From: an uncultured Flavobacteriaceae bacterium
GTDB lineage: Bacteria; Bacteroidota; Bacteroidia; Flavobacteriales; Flavobacteriaceae
Assembly (NCBI GenBank): GCA_947494715.1
Contig: CANLWG010000006.1
Coordinates: 124,001 to 188,000, forward strand
Direction of reading: 5' to 3'
Length of the DNA: 64,000 nucleotides
Positions 45,294 through 54,728 of this stretch are shown here, in pieces. Within the stretch, counting starts at the first letter, position 1; the number at the start of each line of letters is the position of its first letter. Under the pieces are notes generated by a model. The model was given only the letters and a program-made list of their open reading frames with translations, searched no databases and had not been told where the DNA came from. Position numbers and translations under genes: made by a program.

Positions 45294-46112
45294 TTATAAG
45301 CTATACTGTTCCTTTATCATTTTTATAAATTCTTCGTCTTTCATTTTTTTTCTGCTATCAAGAAGATATTCAGCATCTGCCCCCGCCTTGTAGCGCAATT
45401 TGGAAGTTTCATCTGTAGTAGCTTCAAAAATAGCATCTGCTACCAAACTCGGTGGTGATGGTGTTAATTCTCCACTTTGCCATACTTTGAACAATACTCC
45501 CACTATGTATTGATATTCTGCTAAACTTTCGTCGTTCTGAAAATCGAATGAACGTCCGCCGAAATCTGTAGCAATCATACCAGGTTCTATAATTTTTACA
45601 CGTACACCAACCTGTTGCATTTCATAGTTTAATGCTTCAGAAATACCTTCAACAGCAAATTTGGTTCCGTGATACAACGAACCTAATGGAAAAGTCATTT
45701 TCCCACCTATGGAAGAAATATTGATGATAGTTCCATTTTTATTTTCTCTAAAATGGGGAATTAAGGCTCTGGTTAGATCCAATAAACCTATTACATTAGT
45801 GTTGAATTGGTTCACTATATTCTCTCTTGGAAAAGCTTCCAGTGGTCCATAAGCTCCATATCCAGCATTATTTAATAGCGCATCAATCTTTCCAAAGTGT
45901 TTAATACCTTTGGATACAGCTTCATTGATAGATTCTACATCGAGAACATCCAATTTGGTTACTAAAATAGTATCTAATTTAGTAAGCTCTTCCTCCTTTT
46001 CCGGTGAACGCATTGTTGCAATTACATTCCACCCTTTTTGATTAAACAATTGTGCTGTAGCTTTACCGATTCCGCTACTTGCTCCTGTAATTAATATTGT
46101 TTTTTTCATCAT
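45294..46112 (-). CDS. Short-chain dehydrogenase/reductase
   Basis: 272-residue classical SDR. Cofactor motif TGASSGIGKA, NNAGYG, and catalytic Ser-Tyr-Lys (ISSIGG then YHGTKFAVEG). The C-terminal ~50 residues are unlike closely related housekeeping SDRs but normal for the group. It lies 7 nt after the next SDR gene on the same strand, so in one operon. Substrate unknown. Confidence 0.87.
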   Translation of the reverse strand: MMKKTILITGASSGIGKATAQLFNQKGWNVIATMRSPEKEEELTKLDTILVTKLDVLDVESINEAVSKGIKHFGKIDALLNNAGYGAYGPLEAFPRENIVNQFNTNVIGLLDLTRALIPHFRENKNGTIINISSIGGKMTFPLGSLYHGTKFAVEGISEALNYEMQQVGVRVKIIEPGMIATDFGGRSFDFQNDESLAEYQYIVGVLFKVWQSGELTPSPPSLVADAIFEATTDETSKLRYKAGADAEYLLDSRKKMKDEEFIKMIKEQYSL

Positions 46113-46119
46113 TTATAGT

Positions 46120-47082
46120 TTACGCCATCCAATTTGCACTTGCGCCAGCCGATACATCAAGGACTTCCCCTGTAATTAAACCCATTTCTTCATCAAAAAA
46201 ACGGTTTATCATTGTGCCTATACTTTCTGCTTCAAGTGCGCCAGTTTTCATGGGACTCCATTGTTTCATCATCTCATTTAATGCCTCCATTGTCGGATTT
46301 TGTGGTGACATTCCTTTTAAGAAATATTCATTATCCACTAATTTTGTATTAACCAGTCCTGGACAAATAACATTGCTCGTAATATTTTCTGCGGCTACAA
46401 GTGAAGCAATACTTTTTGTTAAACCGATAACTGCCCATTTTGTAGATGCATATACTGGAAAATAATTGTTGCCCATTCTTCCTAATTGCGAAGACACAAA
46501 AACAATTCTTCCGAATTTTTGTTTACGCATTTGTGGCAAAACTGCTTGAACTGTTCTTACCGAGCCGACTACATTAATGTCATTTACAACTTGAACCTCA
46601 TTATCCGGGAAATAATCTATTAAGCCTACTTGAGTAACACCTGCATTGACTACTAAAAAATCTAGGTTTCCAAATGTTTTTACAGTTTGGTCAACAGCGG
46701 ATTTTAAAGATTTACTATCTCTAACATCACCTTTAATCATTAAACATTTTACGCCTAAAGCTTCTATTGTCTTTTTGGCAGATGCTAAATCGCTCTCGGT
46801 TGCCAAAGCATAGTTTACACCATCAATTTGCTCTACAACATCGAATAACGTAATGTTAACTCCTTTTTTCGCTAATTCTACTGCACTCGCCAAACCAATT
46901 CCTCTTGCCCCTCCTGTTATGAACGCAGATTTCCCGTTCCAATAATTTCCAGCTTTTATTTCTGAATTTTCATCTTTATTAGTAGTATTGGCAAATCCGG
47001 ATAAAGGAATTGTAGATAAAGCTGCAGCACCTAAAGCACCTTTTTTTATAGCATCTCTTCTTGAAAATTTATTTGATTCCAT
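46120..47082 (-). CDS. SDR oxidoreductase with Tat signal
   Basis: 320-residue SDR with a twin-arginine leader (KFSRRDAIKKGALGAAALSTIPLSGFA), so it is probably exported folded with its cofactor. The core shows TGGARGIGLA, VNAGVTQ, VSSQLG and YASTKWAVIG. An exported NAD(P)-binding SDR is unusual, as cofactor must be bound before export. Middle gene of the three-gene SDR operon controlled perhaps by the AraC gene upstream. Confidence 0.87.
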   Translation of the reverse strand: MESNKFSRRDAIKKGALGAAALSTIPLSGFANTTNKDENSEIKAGNYWNGKSAFITGGARGIGLASAVELAKKGVNITLFDVVEQIDGVNYALATESDLASAKKTIEALGVKCLMIKGDVRDSKSLKSAVDQTVKTFGNLDFLVVNAGVTQVGLIDYFPDNEVQVVNDINVVGSVRTVQAVLPQMRKQKFGRIVFVSSQLGRMGNNYFPVYASTKWAVIGLTKSIASLVAAENITSNVICPGLVNTKLVDNEYFLKGMSPQNPTMEALNEMMKQWSPMKTGALEAESIGTMINRFFDEEMGLITGEVLDVSAGASANWMA

Positions 47083-47112
47083 TTTTAAAATGTTTTTATG
47101 ATTAATAATTGT

Positions 47113-47871
47113 TTATTGAAGATCCATTGGCTTAAATCCTTTTCTGCCAAGGAACGTTGCTACTTTGGAAAAGAATGATGGATATGCAGTATACACTTCT
47201 CCATCTTTTTTACGATGTGTAAAACCGTGTTTTATAATAGTTTCTGTTGGAATTTCTTTATAAACAAAAGGCCCTGATGCATCTCCAAATTCCTTACTCC
47301 ACCAAAACTTTGTCATCATTCCACCAAGATTATGTACAACGATGTCTAAATCCTTGTAGAGCTTGTTAGCTGGGTCTGCCACAACTTTGTTTATATACCA
47401 CATACCATTGGCATAGCCTCCCATATATGGAAAACTTCCGAAAAGAGAGCCAAACAGATGAAATTTGGTATTTGAAGAAAAGGGCCTAAAAGCTTCAATG
47501 ATTTGCAATCTAGAGTTTAGATTAATTTGAAGTTCATCCCTTGAGTATTCAAAACGAGGTTTTTTGGATTGCATGTTTAGTTTAAAAACCCCATAAGTTG
47601 GAAAAACATGCATTAGAGTTTTTGCTTGTGCATATTTGGAAACAATTCCATGTAATTGTTTTCCAAACGTTTCTGCATTGGCACAATCTGCAATATCTAA
47701 TGTTACATTGTTAAACTCTTTAAAAATTTCAGGTATGTTATTGGTACGTTGTATTAGATGAAATGTTTTTACATGTTCTTGGAAGTAGTTTTTGTGTTTT
47801 CTTATTAATTCTTGAAGTATAGCACTCGTACTTCCAAATATGAATAAGTTGAATTGATTATTTGCCCGCAT
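47113..47871 (-). CDS. SDR-like protein of unknown function
   Basis: 252-residue Rossmann-type protein. LFIFGSTSAILQELI replaces the usual TGxxxGIG, so cofactor binding is uncertain. Later LFGSLFGSFPYMGGYANGMWYINKV keeps an SDR-like Ser, Tyr and Lys arrangement (Tyr in GGYANGMWYINK). First gene of the operon, 30 nt before the Tat-SDR. Confidence 0.65.
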   Translation of the reverse strand: MRANNQFNLFIFGSTSAILQELIRKHKNYFQEHVKTFHLIQRTNNIPEIFKEFNNVTLDIADCANAETFGKQLHGIVSKYAQAKTLMHVFPTYGVFKLNMQSKKPRFEYSRDELQINLNSRLQIIEAFRPFSSNTKFHLFGSLFGSFPYMGGYANGMWYINKVVADPANKLYKDLDIVVHNLGGMMTKFWWSKEFGDASGPFVYKEIPTETIIKHGFTHRKKDGEVYTAYPSFFSKVATFLGRKGFKPMDLQ

Positions 47872-47957
47872 TTAATTGTCTATTAAAATATTACAAGACA
47901 AATATCAGATGAAAAATAGGTAGTAAATAACACAAATTCAGGAAGGTTAAACACAAA

Positions 47958-47982
47958 AAAAGGAAGCATTTTGCTTCCTTTT
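47958..47982 (-). terminator. Terminator after the AraC-type gene
   Basis: 11-bp stem AAAAGGAAGCA / TGCTTCCTTTT with a 3-nt loop and a T-run on the minus strand. It ends the AraC transcript before the SDR operon. Confidence 0.8.
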
Positions 47983-48000
47983 ACTTTTTAGAAATTACTT

Positions 48001-48902
48001 CTAATTTTTTCGATAATCTTGAGGTGTTAGTCCTGTTTTTAACTTAAACAATCTACTAAAATAGTGTGGATAGTTGAACCCTAAAGCATAGGCAATTTCG
48101 TTTATAGATTCACTGCTTGCCAATAACATATTTTTTGCTTTACCTATTATATAATCGTTAATGTGATCTTTTGCCGTTCTGCCAGTTTCTTTTTTAAGTA
48201 AATCACTCAAATAGTAAGTAGAAACATTGCATTTTTCGGCCAAGTACTGAATAGTGGGCAAACCTAAATCACTTACTTTATCTGAATTGAAATAATCCTT
48301 TAATAAGAATTCTACCTTTGAAACTGTGTCTTTGCTCCCATTACTTCTAGTATTAAATTGCCTTTCATAATAACGTTTGCTATGGTTCAGCATTAACTCT
48401 ATAGTTGAGATTAAGACAGTTTGACTATGATTATCTATTCGTTCATTAAGTTCTGTTTTAAGCATCTCTATGCACTGCGTAATAGTTCTTCTTGTTCTGA
48501 AAGGTGTAAGGCTTCATGTACATCGTAAGAGAAAAACGTGTAATCATCTATCTTTTCTCCAAGAGATGTTCCACTGATCAAATCTGGATGGAAGTATAGC
48601 ATCCAACCTTGAACTTCATTTAATGCTTGTGCTTTTTGGATTGAAAATACTTGTTTTGGTCCAATAAAAATCAAAGTGCCTTCATCAAAATCATAGTGAT
48701 TTCTACCATAGTCTAATCCGCAGCTCTTATCCTTTAGTGCAATACAATATAAATCTGAAGCAAACTTAGCTCCTATTAGCTCTTCGCCATAAGCCATTTT
48801 TGCAGTATCCAGGATAGTGATTAATGGGTGCAATGGTTTGTCGAAACCTAGATTTTCGTGTAATTGTTTTATGGAGGTTGTTCTGATAATATCTGGCGTC
48901 AT
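48001..48902 (-). pseudogene. AraC-family regulator split by a frameshift
   Basis: Two abutting frames make one AraC protein. 48468-48902 encodes the cupin-like sensor part and ends in HLSEQEELLRSA-stop. 48001-48465 encodes the linker and AraC DNA-binding domain (IQYLAEKCNVSTYYLSDLLKKE, INEIAYALGFNYPHYFSRLFK). A 1-nt shift near 48484-48486 joins them as ...LSEQEE-x-ITQCIEML-KTELNERIDNHSQ, the family's normal hinge. Without that base the regulator is broken; a sequencing error is possible. It sits upstream of the SDR operon it probably controlled. Confidence 0.8.
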
Positions 48903-49347
48903 CTTTTATTTACGAATTACGACAGTTTAAAGAAAATGGGCTAACACTTATTAAGGAATGTACAACACCAGTTCTCTATATTGTAAAGCTAAGCTTTTGA
49001 TTAATTGTTGAATAAGAAATATTGCTTAATTTCATTACGCACACTTGCCTTCGCCTGCTTTAGCAGGTAGGCATTACCCTCCTCTCCTATCCTTCGACAA
49101 GCTCAGGACAAGCTCGTCGGCTGGCATAATAAGCCAGCCCGAACTTGCCTTTCGGTACGGGCAGGTGTTTATTCATGGCTAGTTATTTGTTTTTAATGGT
49201 ATTCATGCATCTCGCAAAGCTCGATGTCATTACCTTTTAAAAAGAGATTTTTTTGAAGAAAAATTTGAGCGGGTGGATGTGGCTACAAGTAACCTAGGCT
49301 TTGGCTGTACCTTGCTCCTATTTCGAAAGATCTACCAGACCTTTCAA
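48903..49347. repeat. Non-coding stretch with partial repeat R9
   Basis: No gene. Modules: CTCCTCTCC (~49080), several short inverted words (GCTTTAGCAGG, CGACAAGCTCAGGACAAGCTC), the TTTATTCATGGCTAGTTATT module (49170-49210), TCATTACCTTTTAAAAAG (49227-49244) and a GAAAGATCT-acc-AGACCTTTC hairpin (49325-49345). No cruciform core. Confidence 0.65.
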
Positions 49348-49917
49348 TCAGGAGAATTTAATATCATGCTGCTCCTCCCATGTTTTGTATTTTGACCGTG
49401 AAACCAGGGTGAGACTATCTACCTCGATTTGCCTTGAATACCCCCTTTTCTGAAAATGCTGCAAACTTTCATAGAGCATTTTCTTTCCCGTAGTCTTGGA
49501 AATGGTCATATGCGGGTTATCCGAAATAGCGAATGATTTCAGCTTTCCCTTAAGATGTTTATCGTATAGGGATTGGACGTTTGCATGTATTGCGGCAATG
49601 GCATCATTCTTGAAAACTTTCAGGTACAACGTTCTTGAACCCTCAAAAACGCCGAATCCGTCTATATATACTTTGAAGGCCTCCCTTTGCGACAATTGAT
49701 CGAAAACCTGTATGAGAAGGTCTTGATATTTTGAATTCATTTTAAAGCTAGCTAGGGTAATATGGGGTTTTGACCTAGAGAGGGGTTGCTTCCCATAGGT
49801 GAATTCAAATTGCTTTTTAAGTCCCGTTACATTTTCAAGAACCGGGTCCGGAGGTACGATCCTCAGATTGTAATACTTTATTTTGGAAGTAAAGATGGGC
49901 AATCGTAATTGCTTCAT
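49348..49917 (-). CDS. 2H phosphoesterase (2'-5' RNA ligase family)
   Basis: 189-residue protein with the two HxTx motifs of the 2H superfamily, KPHITLASF (~residue 52) and NPHMTISKT (~residue 139). Such enzymes hydrolyse 2',3'-cyclic phosphates or 2'-5' linkages in RNA or nucleotides. Monocistronic. Exact substrate unknown. Confidence 0.85.
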   Translation of the reverse strand: MKQLRLPIFTSKIKYYNLRIVPPDPVLENVTGLKKQFEFTYGKQPLSRSKPHITLASFKMNSKYQDLLIQVFDQLSQREAFKVYIDGFGVFEGSRTLYLKVFKNDAIAAIHANVQSLYDKHLKGKLKSFAISDNPHMTISKTTGKKMLYESLQHFQKRGYSRQIEVDSLTLVSRSKYKTWEEQHDIKFS

Positions 49918-50059
49918 GGCATAGAAATATTATCGACCGAGTACCTACATTTACAATAAGGCTTTGATAAATTTAGCAAACTTGTCGCAATTATTTAAAG
50001 CTACTGCGCCCCTTCCCTACTTGAACAATATTTTTATACGCTCTCAACGATAACCGGAC

Positions 50060-51637
50060 TCAGTCCTTTTCCAGAACCTCTTCCAATATATTTCCGTCCG
50101 TATCCAGGAGAAGCTCCACCTCCTCATTTCCCTTCTCCATTTTGACCAGATATCGAAAAAGGCCGTTTTCCTTCAAATAGGTAACTCGATCGAACTCGAA
50201 CCCTCGATACCTTTTTTGTAACATATTCTTGATAGCGTCCGGCAAGGAATCTTGATAGGGAATGGTGTTGTTGAACCGCCTTGCGGCTATGGCCTCCTGT
50301 TTTCGCTCTACAAATCTGTTCGGTCCCTTTCCGCTCTTTATCAAATCGAAGGCATCGTAAAGCTCACCGATAGCCGTGTAGGATTCGAACGATAGCTGAT
50401 TGTCCTCAATGGTAATCACCTGGAAGAGCTGCGTATTTTCAGCCGCCCTATCCCGTTCCGCTTCCCAGCCCTCCCAAGCATTGGGACGCAACCCGTACAT
50501 CTTTCCACCACTAACGGATACTACATAAACGGTGCCCGTTCTATCTCGAAGATTGACCCCATCCAAGGTATTCTCCCCGGGCGAAACCCTGCCCCTTGCA
50601 TAGCTATGGTCATGCCCCTGAAGAACTAGGTCCACATTGTGTTTATCAAAAATCGGTTTCCAGAGTTCCCGTAACTCCGTATTGTCTCTGTTGGAAGAGG
50701 CTGAGAACAGTGGATGGTGGAAGGTGACCACTTTCCATTTCTGGGTAGTCTTTGATAATAGTTTCTCCACCCAAACGGCCTGCTTTTCATGCTCCACATT
50801 GGTATTGAGGCCTATGATTCGGGCATCCTGATAATCCATATAGTAGGCCGTCTCCTCCAATCCCTCTGGGCCATTTTTCGGAAGTGTGAACTGGGAATTC
50901 CATTGAGCAGAAAGGCTCCTCACCCCATTTTTTTCGTCCTCCTCGTTCAACGGCCTGTACTCATGGTTGCCAGGTACGGGAAAGGAAGGTAGGGAACTGT
51001 GTATCCAACCACCGGCATCGAACCATTCCTGCCACTCTTGCTCTCGATGCGCATTGTTCACCAAATCCCCGGCATGGATAATAAAACTTGCGTTAGGGGC
51101 TTTTTTGTAACCTTCCCTGATGAGTCTTGACCAAAGTTCAAGGATGAAGTTTTGGGTATCCCCCACATAGAGGAACGAGAAAGGCTTCGTTGTGGACCTA
51201 CTGGCGGTCCTGAACTGTATCCACTCACTCCATCGCTTTCCATCGCCGACGCGATAGGCGTATACCGTATCCGGCAGCAAGTCTGAAAAAGTGGCCGAAT
51301 GGTAATTCGATATCAATCCTGCACTGGGTATTTTTGATCCATCAAAGGTAGTAGTCACCGCTTTTAAGGTTTTTGCGTTGCGCCAAAATTTAGGGGCACC
51401 GGTGGCCACTGCGATTTCGGCGAAGGCAGTTTCGATTTCAGGGACCGTACGCCAGGTTACGCTGGCCGAAGTCGCGGGATCCTGACCAAGACTTAGCACA
51501 ATCCTATCCGGATACTTGGAAGGTTTGCTCCACTCTACATCAAATTCCGGTGCTTTATATACCCGAGGTTCTTGGGCGAGGCTAGGCTTTGCCAACATGC
51601 CCAATAGAAATGTCGCTAAAAAATAAACTTTCTTCAT
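50060..51637 (-). CDS. Purple acid phosphatase-like metallophosphoesterase
   Basis: 525-residue exported phosphatase with a signal peptide ending in SLAQ. An N-terminal FN3-like domain (SASVTWRTVPE, YAYRVGDGKRWSEW) is followed by a calcineurin-like domain. Metal ligands are visible in FLYVGDTQN, HAGDLVNN, PGNHEY, TFHHPLF and QGHDHSYARG. The last ~120 residues (after FESYTAIGELYDAFDL) are an extra C-terminal domain. It likely scavenges phosphate from organic esters. Confidence 0.9.
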   Translation of the reverse strand: MKKVYFLATFLLGMLAKPSLAQEPRVYKAPEFDVEWSKPSKYPDRIVLSLGQDPATSASVTWRTVPEIETAFAEIAVATGAPKFWRNAKTLKAVTTTFDGSKIPSAGLISNYHSATFSDLLPDTVYAYRVGDGKRWSEWIQFRTASRSTTKPFSFLYVGDTQNFILELWSRLIREGYKKAPNASFIIHAGDLVNNAHREQEWQEWFDAGGWIHSSLPSFPVPGNHEYRPLNEEDEKNGVRSLSAQWNSQFTLPKNGPEGLEETAYYMDYQDARIIGLNTNVEHEKQAVWVEKLLSKTTQKWKVVTFHHPLFSASSNRDNTELRELWKPIFDKHNVDLVLQGHDHSYARGRVSPGENTLDGVNLRDRTGTVYVVSVSGGKMYGLRPNAWEGWEAERDRAAENTQLFQVITIEDNQLSFESYTAIGELYDAFDLIKSGKGPNRFVERKQEAIAARRFNNTIPYQDSLPDAIKNMLQKRYRGFEFDRVTYLKENGLFRYLVKMEKGNEEVELLLDTDGNILEEVLEKD

Positions 51638-51931
51638 ATGATCTTTAATTTGGTAAAAGCCGAACTGGCCCTAAAAAGGTAGAAGGCGCCAAGGTCTAGT
51701 TTAACTATTGTATAAATATATACTTTCGCAAAACTAAATTCTATTTCTTTTGAATTTTTATGATTCTAAGGCAACATTTTATGTTTACCCTCTTATATCC
51801 TATCGTTGAAACTTTTTTAAGGCCTTTAACTTTCAAATTATCCTATTCCATAGCTCTCCTCATTCGGTATAATAAAAGTAGAGAACCTAGAATATTCATA
51901 TTTTTATGACCAAACATTATCTGTCCGTATT

Positions 51932-52516
51932 ATGTCCAATGATTTGCTCAGACAAAGTATTAAAAGAGATGTGAAAATCACCGATTCACAGCTTGATACA
52001 ATTTGCAGCTACTTTGAACCAAGGACAGTCAAAAAGGGCGATTTTTTACTTTCCCAAGGAAAGGTTTACAAATTTGAAGGTTTTGTATTGGAAGGTTGCT
52101 TTAGGGTTTTTACCATAGATAAAAAGGGCAATGAAATTACGTTATACTTTGCCGTAAAGGGCTGGTGGCTTATGGATATAGACAGCTTTATGAATCAGAC
52201 GCCCTCTGATTTGAACATTCAAGCTCTTGAAGATAGTAAGGTACTTTTGATAAATAAATCTAACAAGGAATTGCTCTATGACCAGTTGCCTGTAGTGGAG
52301 AAACTCTTTCGGGTCATGAGTCAAAAAGCCCTGATAGCATGGCAAAGGCGATTGATACGAAACCATTGCCAAACCGCCAAGGAACGCTATCATCATTTTA
52401 CCGAAACGTATCCTGAAATTGCCGCCAAGTTAACGGATAGGCAAATCTCCAGCTATCTGGGAATCACACACGAATTTTTAAGCAAGATAAAGCGGAGCGG
52501 TATAAAAAAAGAGTAG
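51932..52516 (+). CDS. Crp/Fnr-family transcriptional regulator
   Basis: 194-residue regulator. The N-terminal cupin-like cNMP-binding fold (KKGDFLLSQGKVYKFEGFVLEGCFRVF) is typical, but the cAMP phosphate-binding Arg-Ser motif is not kept, so the ligand is probably not cAMP. The C-terminal winged helix reads AKLTDRQISSYLGITHEFLSKIK. A strong terminator follows 8 nt after the stop. Confidence 0.87.
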   Translation: MSNDLLRQSIKRDVKITDSQLDTICSYFEPRTVKKGDFLLSQGKVYKFEGFVLEGCFRVFTIDKKGNEITLYFAVKGWWLMDIDSFMNQTPSDLNIQALEDSKVLLINKSNKELLYDQLPVVEKLFRVMSQKALIAWQRRLIRNHCQTAKERYHHFTETYPEIAAKLTDRQISSYLGITHEFLSKIKRSGIKKE

Positions 52517-52523
52517 TCTTTTC

Positions 52524-52549
52524 AAAAGTTGAACTTGTTCAACTTTTTT
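52524..52549 (+). terminator. Rho-independent terminator
   Basis: Perfect 11-bp stem AAAAGTTGAAC / GTTCAACTTTT with a 2-nt loop and T-run after the Crp/Fnr gene. Confidence 0.82.
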
Positions 52550-52564
52550 GCCTTTCCTATCTCC

Positions 52565-52572
52565 TACCTTTG
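52565..52572 (+). promoter_or_regulatory. Candidate -7 box (TACCTTTG)
   Basis: Exact TAnnTTTG match between the terminator and the propeller-Dabb gene. It supports a start at 52584 or 52611 rather than 52548. Confidence 0.4.
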
Positions 52573-52610
52573 ATTTCCGACTTATGTTCAGTACCAAAAA
52601 AGCAATCCCG

Positions 52611-54191
52611 ATGAAGCAATTGTTTTTGAAAATTTATGGAGATACAATTTTATGGGTTTCACTTTGTATATTCCTTGCCATACATTCTGGTTTCTCTCAA
52701 ATCATAAAAAGGGCCCATGATACTTATGCAACACTGCAACCCATAGATGTGGCCAATATCCATGGAAATACCGTAACCGCCACAACCTACGAGAAAAATG
52801 GTTCACATTTTGTATATGCCGGAGGCGATAGCGGACTTATAGATGTTCTACGCATGACTCCTGACGGTCACCTTAGTGCGGTGGAGACCATTGAACTGTA
52901 CAATAAAAATGGCCCTGCCAGGGGATTGGTTGTGGATAACATCGGTGGTACGGACTATCTATTTGTAGGCAACAAGGGAGGAAATGCCGTGGAAGTCTTC
53001 CAAATCGGAAACGATGGTAGACTTAAAAACGTATTTCTGTTAAAGGACACAGATCAAACCTATCTAGGCACGGTCATTACCCTGAAAGTTGTACATATGG
53101 AAAAAAAGTCTTTCCTCTTTGTGGGTGGATTGGAAAGTGTCCCAGGGCTAAGTTGTTTTGAAATTAGGAAGAATGGAAAACTCGTTCATGTTCAATCCAT
53201 GAAGGATAATGATACCATCCATACCGATGGGATTATAGGGATGTACTCCCATAAAATCAATGGAAATACCTTTTTGTTTACCGGAGGATTTCAGGATAAT
53301 GGGGTTAGCAGTTTTAGAGTGTTTGAAAATGGGCATTTCGAGAATGTGAACAATATTGCGGACAATACAACGGATCGGTATTTGACCGGTGCTTATCCGG
53401 TGGACGGCGTTGTTTTGGGAGGCAATCATTATGTTGTTGTAGGGCATCGGCATCATAAGTATTACAAAAGGGTAGGCTTCATCAAAAGGAAGGATTTTGT
53501 GTACCATGGTGATGGTGTGAGTATTTTTAAAGTAAGTCCAAAAGGCGAACTGACCCCCCATTTTGTATTGGTCGATGACGGGCAAACAAAACTTTCCGGG
53601 CAGACACGTATAGAACTATTGAAATTGGATGAGGAACAGGCCATTGTATCAGTTGCAACGCGTGACGATAAAAGTATTCAAATATGCCGTCTAAACCAAG
53701 ATGGGGAACTTTCGCCATTGGGAATATTGGATACGGGATATCCAATTTATTATGGAATGGCGTCCCAGAAAATAGGAAGGGACTTATTCCTCCTGGCCGG
53801 TTCCGTGCAAGGCGATTTAAAAAAAATCTTTAGCTACAAAATCAATTTTAGGGAAAACGGGAACAACGAAATGTCCGCTAGAGTTCTTCGTCATATCTTA
53901 AACCTAAAGTACAAGGAGGAAGCGACCAAACTGCAAGTTGATAACGCTATTGAGGGTTTCAAAGACCTACAAAACAAAATACCTGGGATTATAGGTTTTG
54001 AGTGGGGCAGCAATATCAGTAAAGAAGGCCATAGCAAAGGTTTTACCCATAGCTTTATCCTAACCTTTAAAAACGAAAAAGACCGGGATATCTATTTGTC
54101 CCATAAAGATTATTTGGCCTTAGTGGAAAAAGTTGGACCGATCATAGAAGATGTTCTTGTTATGGACTATTGGGGCAAAAATTCTTTCTAG
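52611..54191 (+). CDS. Exported beta-propeller protein fused to a Dabb domain
   Basis: 526-residue protein. The start at 52611 yields a signal peptide ending in GFSQ; upstream in-frame ATGs overlap the terminator or promoter. Residues ~35-420 are propeller-like blades of ~50 residues (FVYAGGDSGLIDVLRMTPDGHLSAVE, FLFVGGLESVPGLSCFEIRKNGKL), similar to the lactonase group. Residues ~425-526 are a stress-responsive A/B barrel (Dabb): RVLRHILNLKY, IIGFEWGSNIS, FTHSFILTF and DRDIYLSHKDY. I do not know another protein with this fusion. Function unknown. Confidence 0.75.
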   Translation: MKQLFLKIYGDTILWVSLCIFLAIHSGFSQIIKRAHDTYATLQPIDVANIHGNTVTATTYEKNGSHFVYAGGDSGLIDVLRMTPDGHLSAVETIELYNKNGPARGLVVDNIGGTDYLFVGNKGGNAVEVFQIGNDGRLKNVFLLKDTDQTYLGTVITLKVVHMEKKSFLFVGGLESVPGLSCFEIRKNGKLVHVQSMKDNDTIHTDGIIGMYSHKINGNTFLFTGGFQDNGVSSFRVFENGHFENVNNIADNTTDRYLTGAYPVDGVVLGGNHYVVVGHRHHKYYKRVGFIKRKDFVYHGDGVSIFKVSPKGELTPHFVLVDDGQTKLSGQTRIELLKLDEEQAIVSVATRDDKSIQICRLNQDGELSPLGILDTGYPIYYGMASQKIGRDLFLLAGSVQGDLKKIFSYKINFRENGNNEMSARVLRHILNLKYKEEATKLQVDNAIEGFKDLQNKIPGIIGFEWGSNISKEGHSKGFTHSFILTFKNEKDRDIYLSHKDYLALVEKVGPIIEDVLVMDYWGKNSF

Positions 54192-54467
54192 CAATCCCTT
54201 TGATTACTTGCAGGATTCCACACTTTTGGCAAAAGTAAAACTCATTGAAAAATCCTTTGCTAACTTCATGTTCTTTTTCAAACTGTCGGTTCCTTGAAGC
54301 ATTATTTTTATGCCATCCTTTTCCGATCTTGTCCAAAAATTAAGTTTTGGCAGTCATATAAATTTTTGTTCGATTAACAGGTTCAAGTAAAATTTGCTAT
54401 ATTTAGTTGAATCAAGTACTTAGAATTCATTCTACCTGATTTTTTAATTCACTAAACAACCGATATT

Positions 54468-54728
54468 ATGAGCCGATTAAAAGAATTGAAATACTTTACT
54501 TTGGTAATGCTCTTATTTAGCTTTGTTGCGGCCAGCTCTTTGAGCTCTTGCAGGGAACAAAAAAAGAAAGAAAACACTGAGGAGCAAGCAGAGCATCCAG
54601 AAGGTGAAGAACATCCAACGGAAGAAGGGTCAGCCGGTGAAGAACACCCAGAAGGCGAGGAACATCCGGAAGGGGAAGAGCACCCAGAAGGTGAGGAACA
54701 TCCGAAGAAAGATTCCGTATCAGGGTAG
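54468..54728 (+). CDS. Small lipoprotein with EHPEGE repeats
   Basis: 86-residue lipoprotein (lipobox SLSSC). After the Cys the sequence is nearly all Glu, His, Pro and Gly, with about five EHPEGE-like hexapeptides. The low-complexity acidic His-rich tail could bind metal ions. The 3' end overlaps the convergent transglutaminase gene by 9 nt. No family recognised. Confidence 0.65.
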   Translation: MSRLKELKYFTLVMLLFSFVAASSLSSCREQKKKENTEEQAEHPEGEEHPTEEGSAGEEHPEGEEHPEGEEHPEGEEHPKKDSVSG

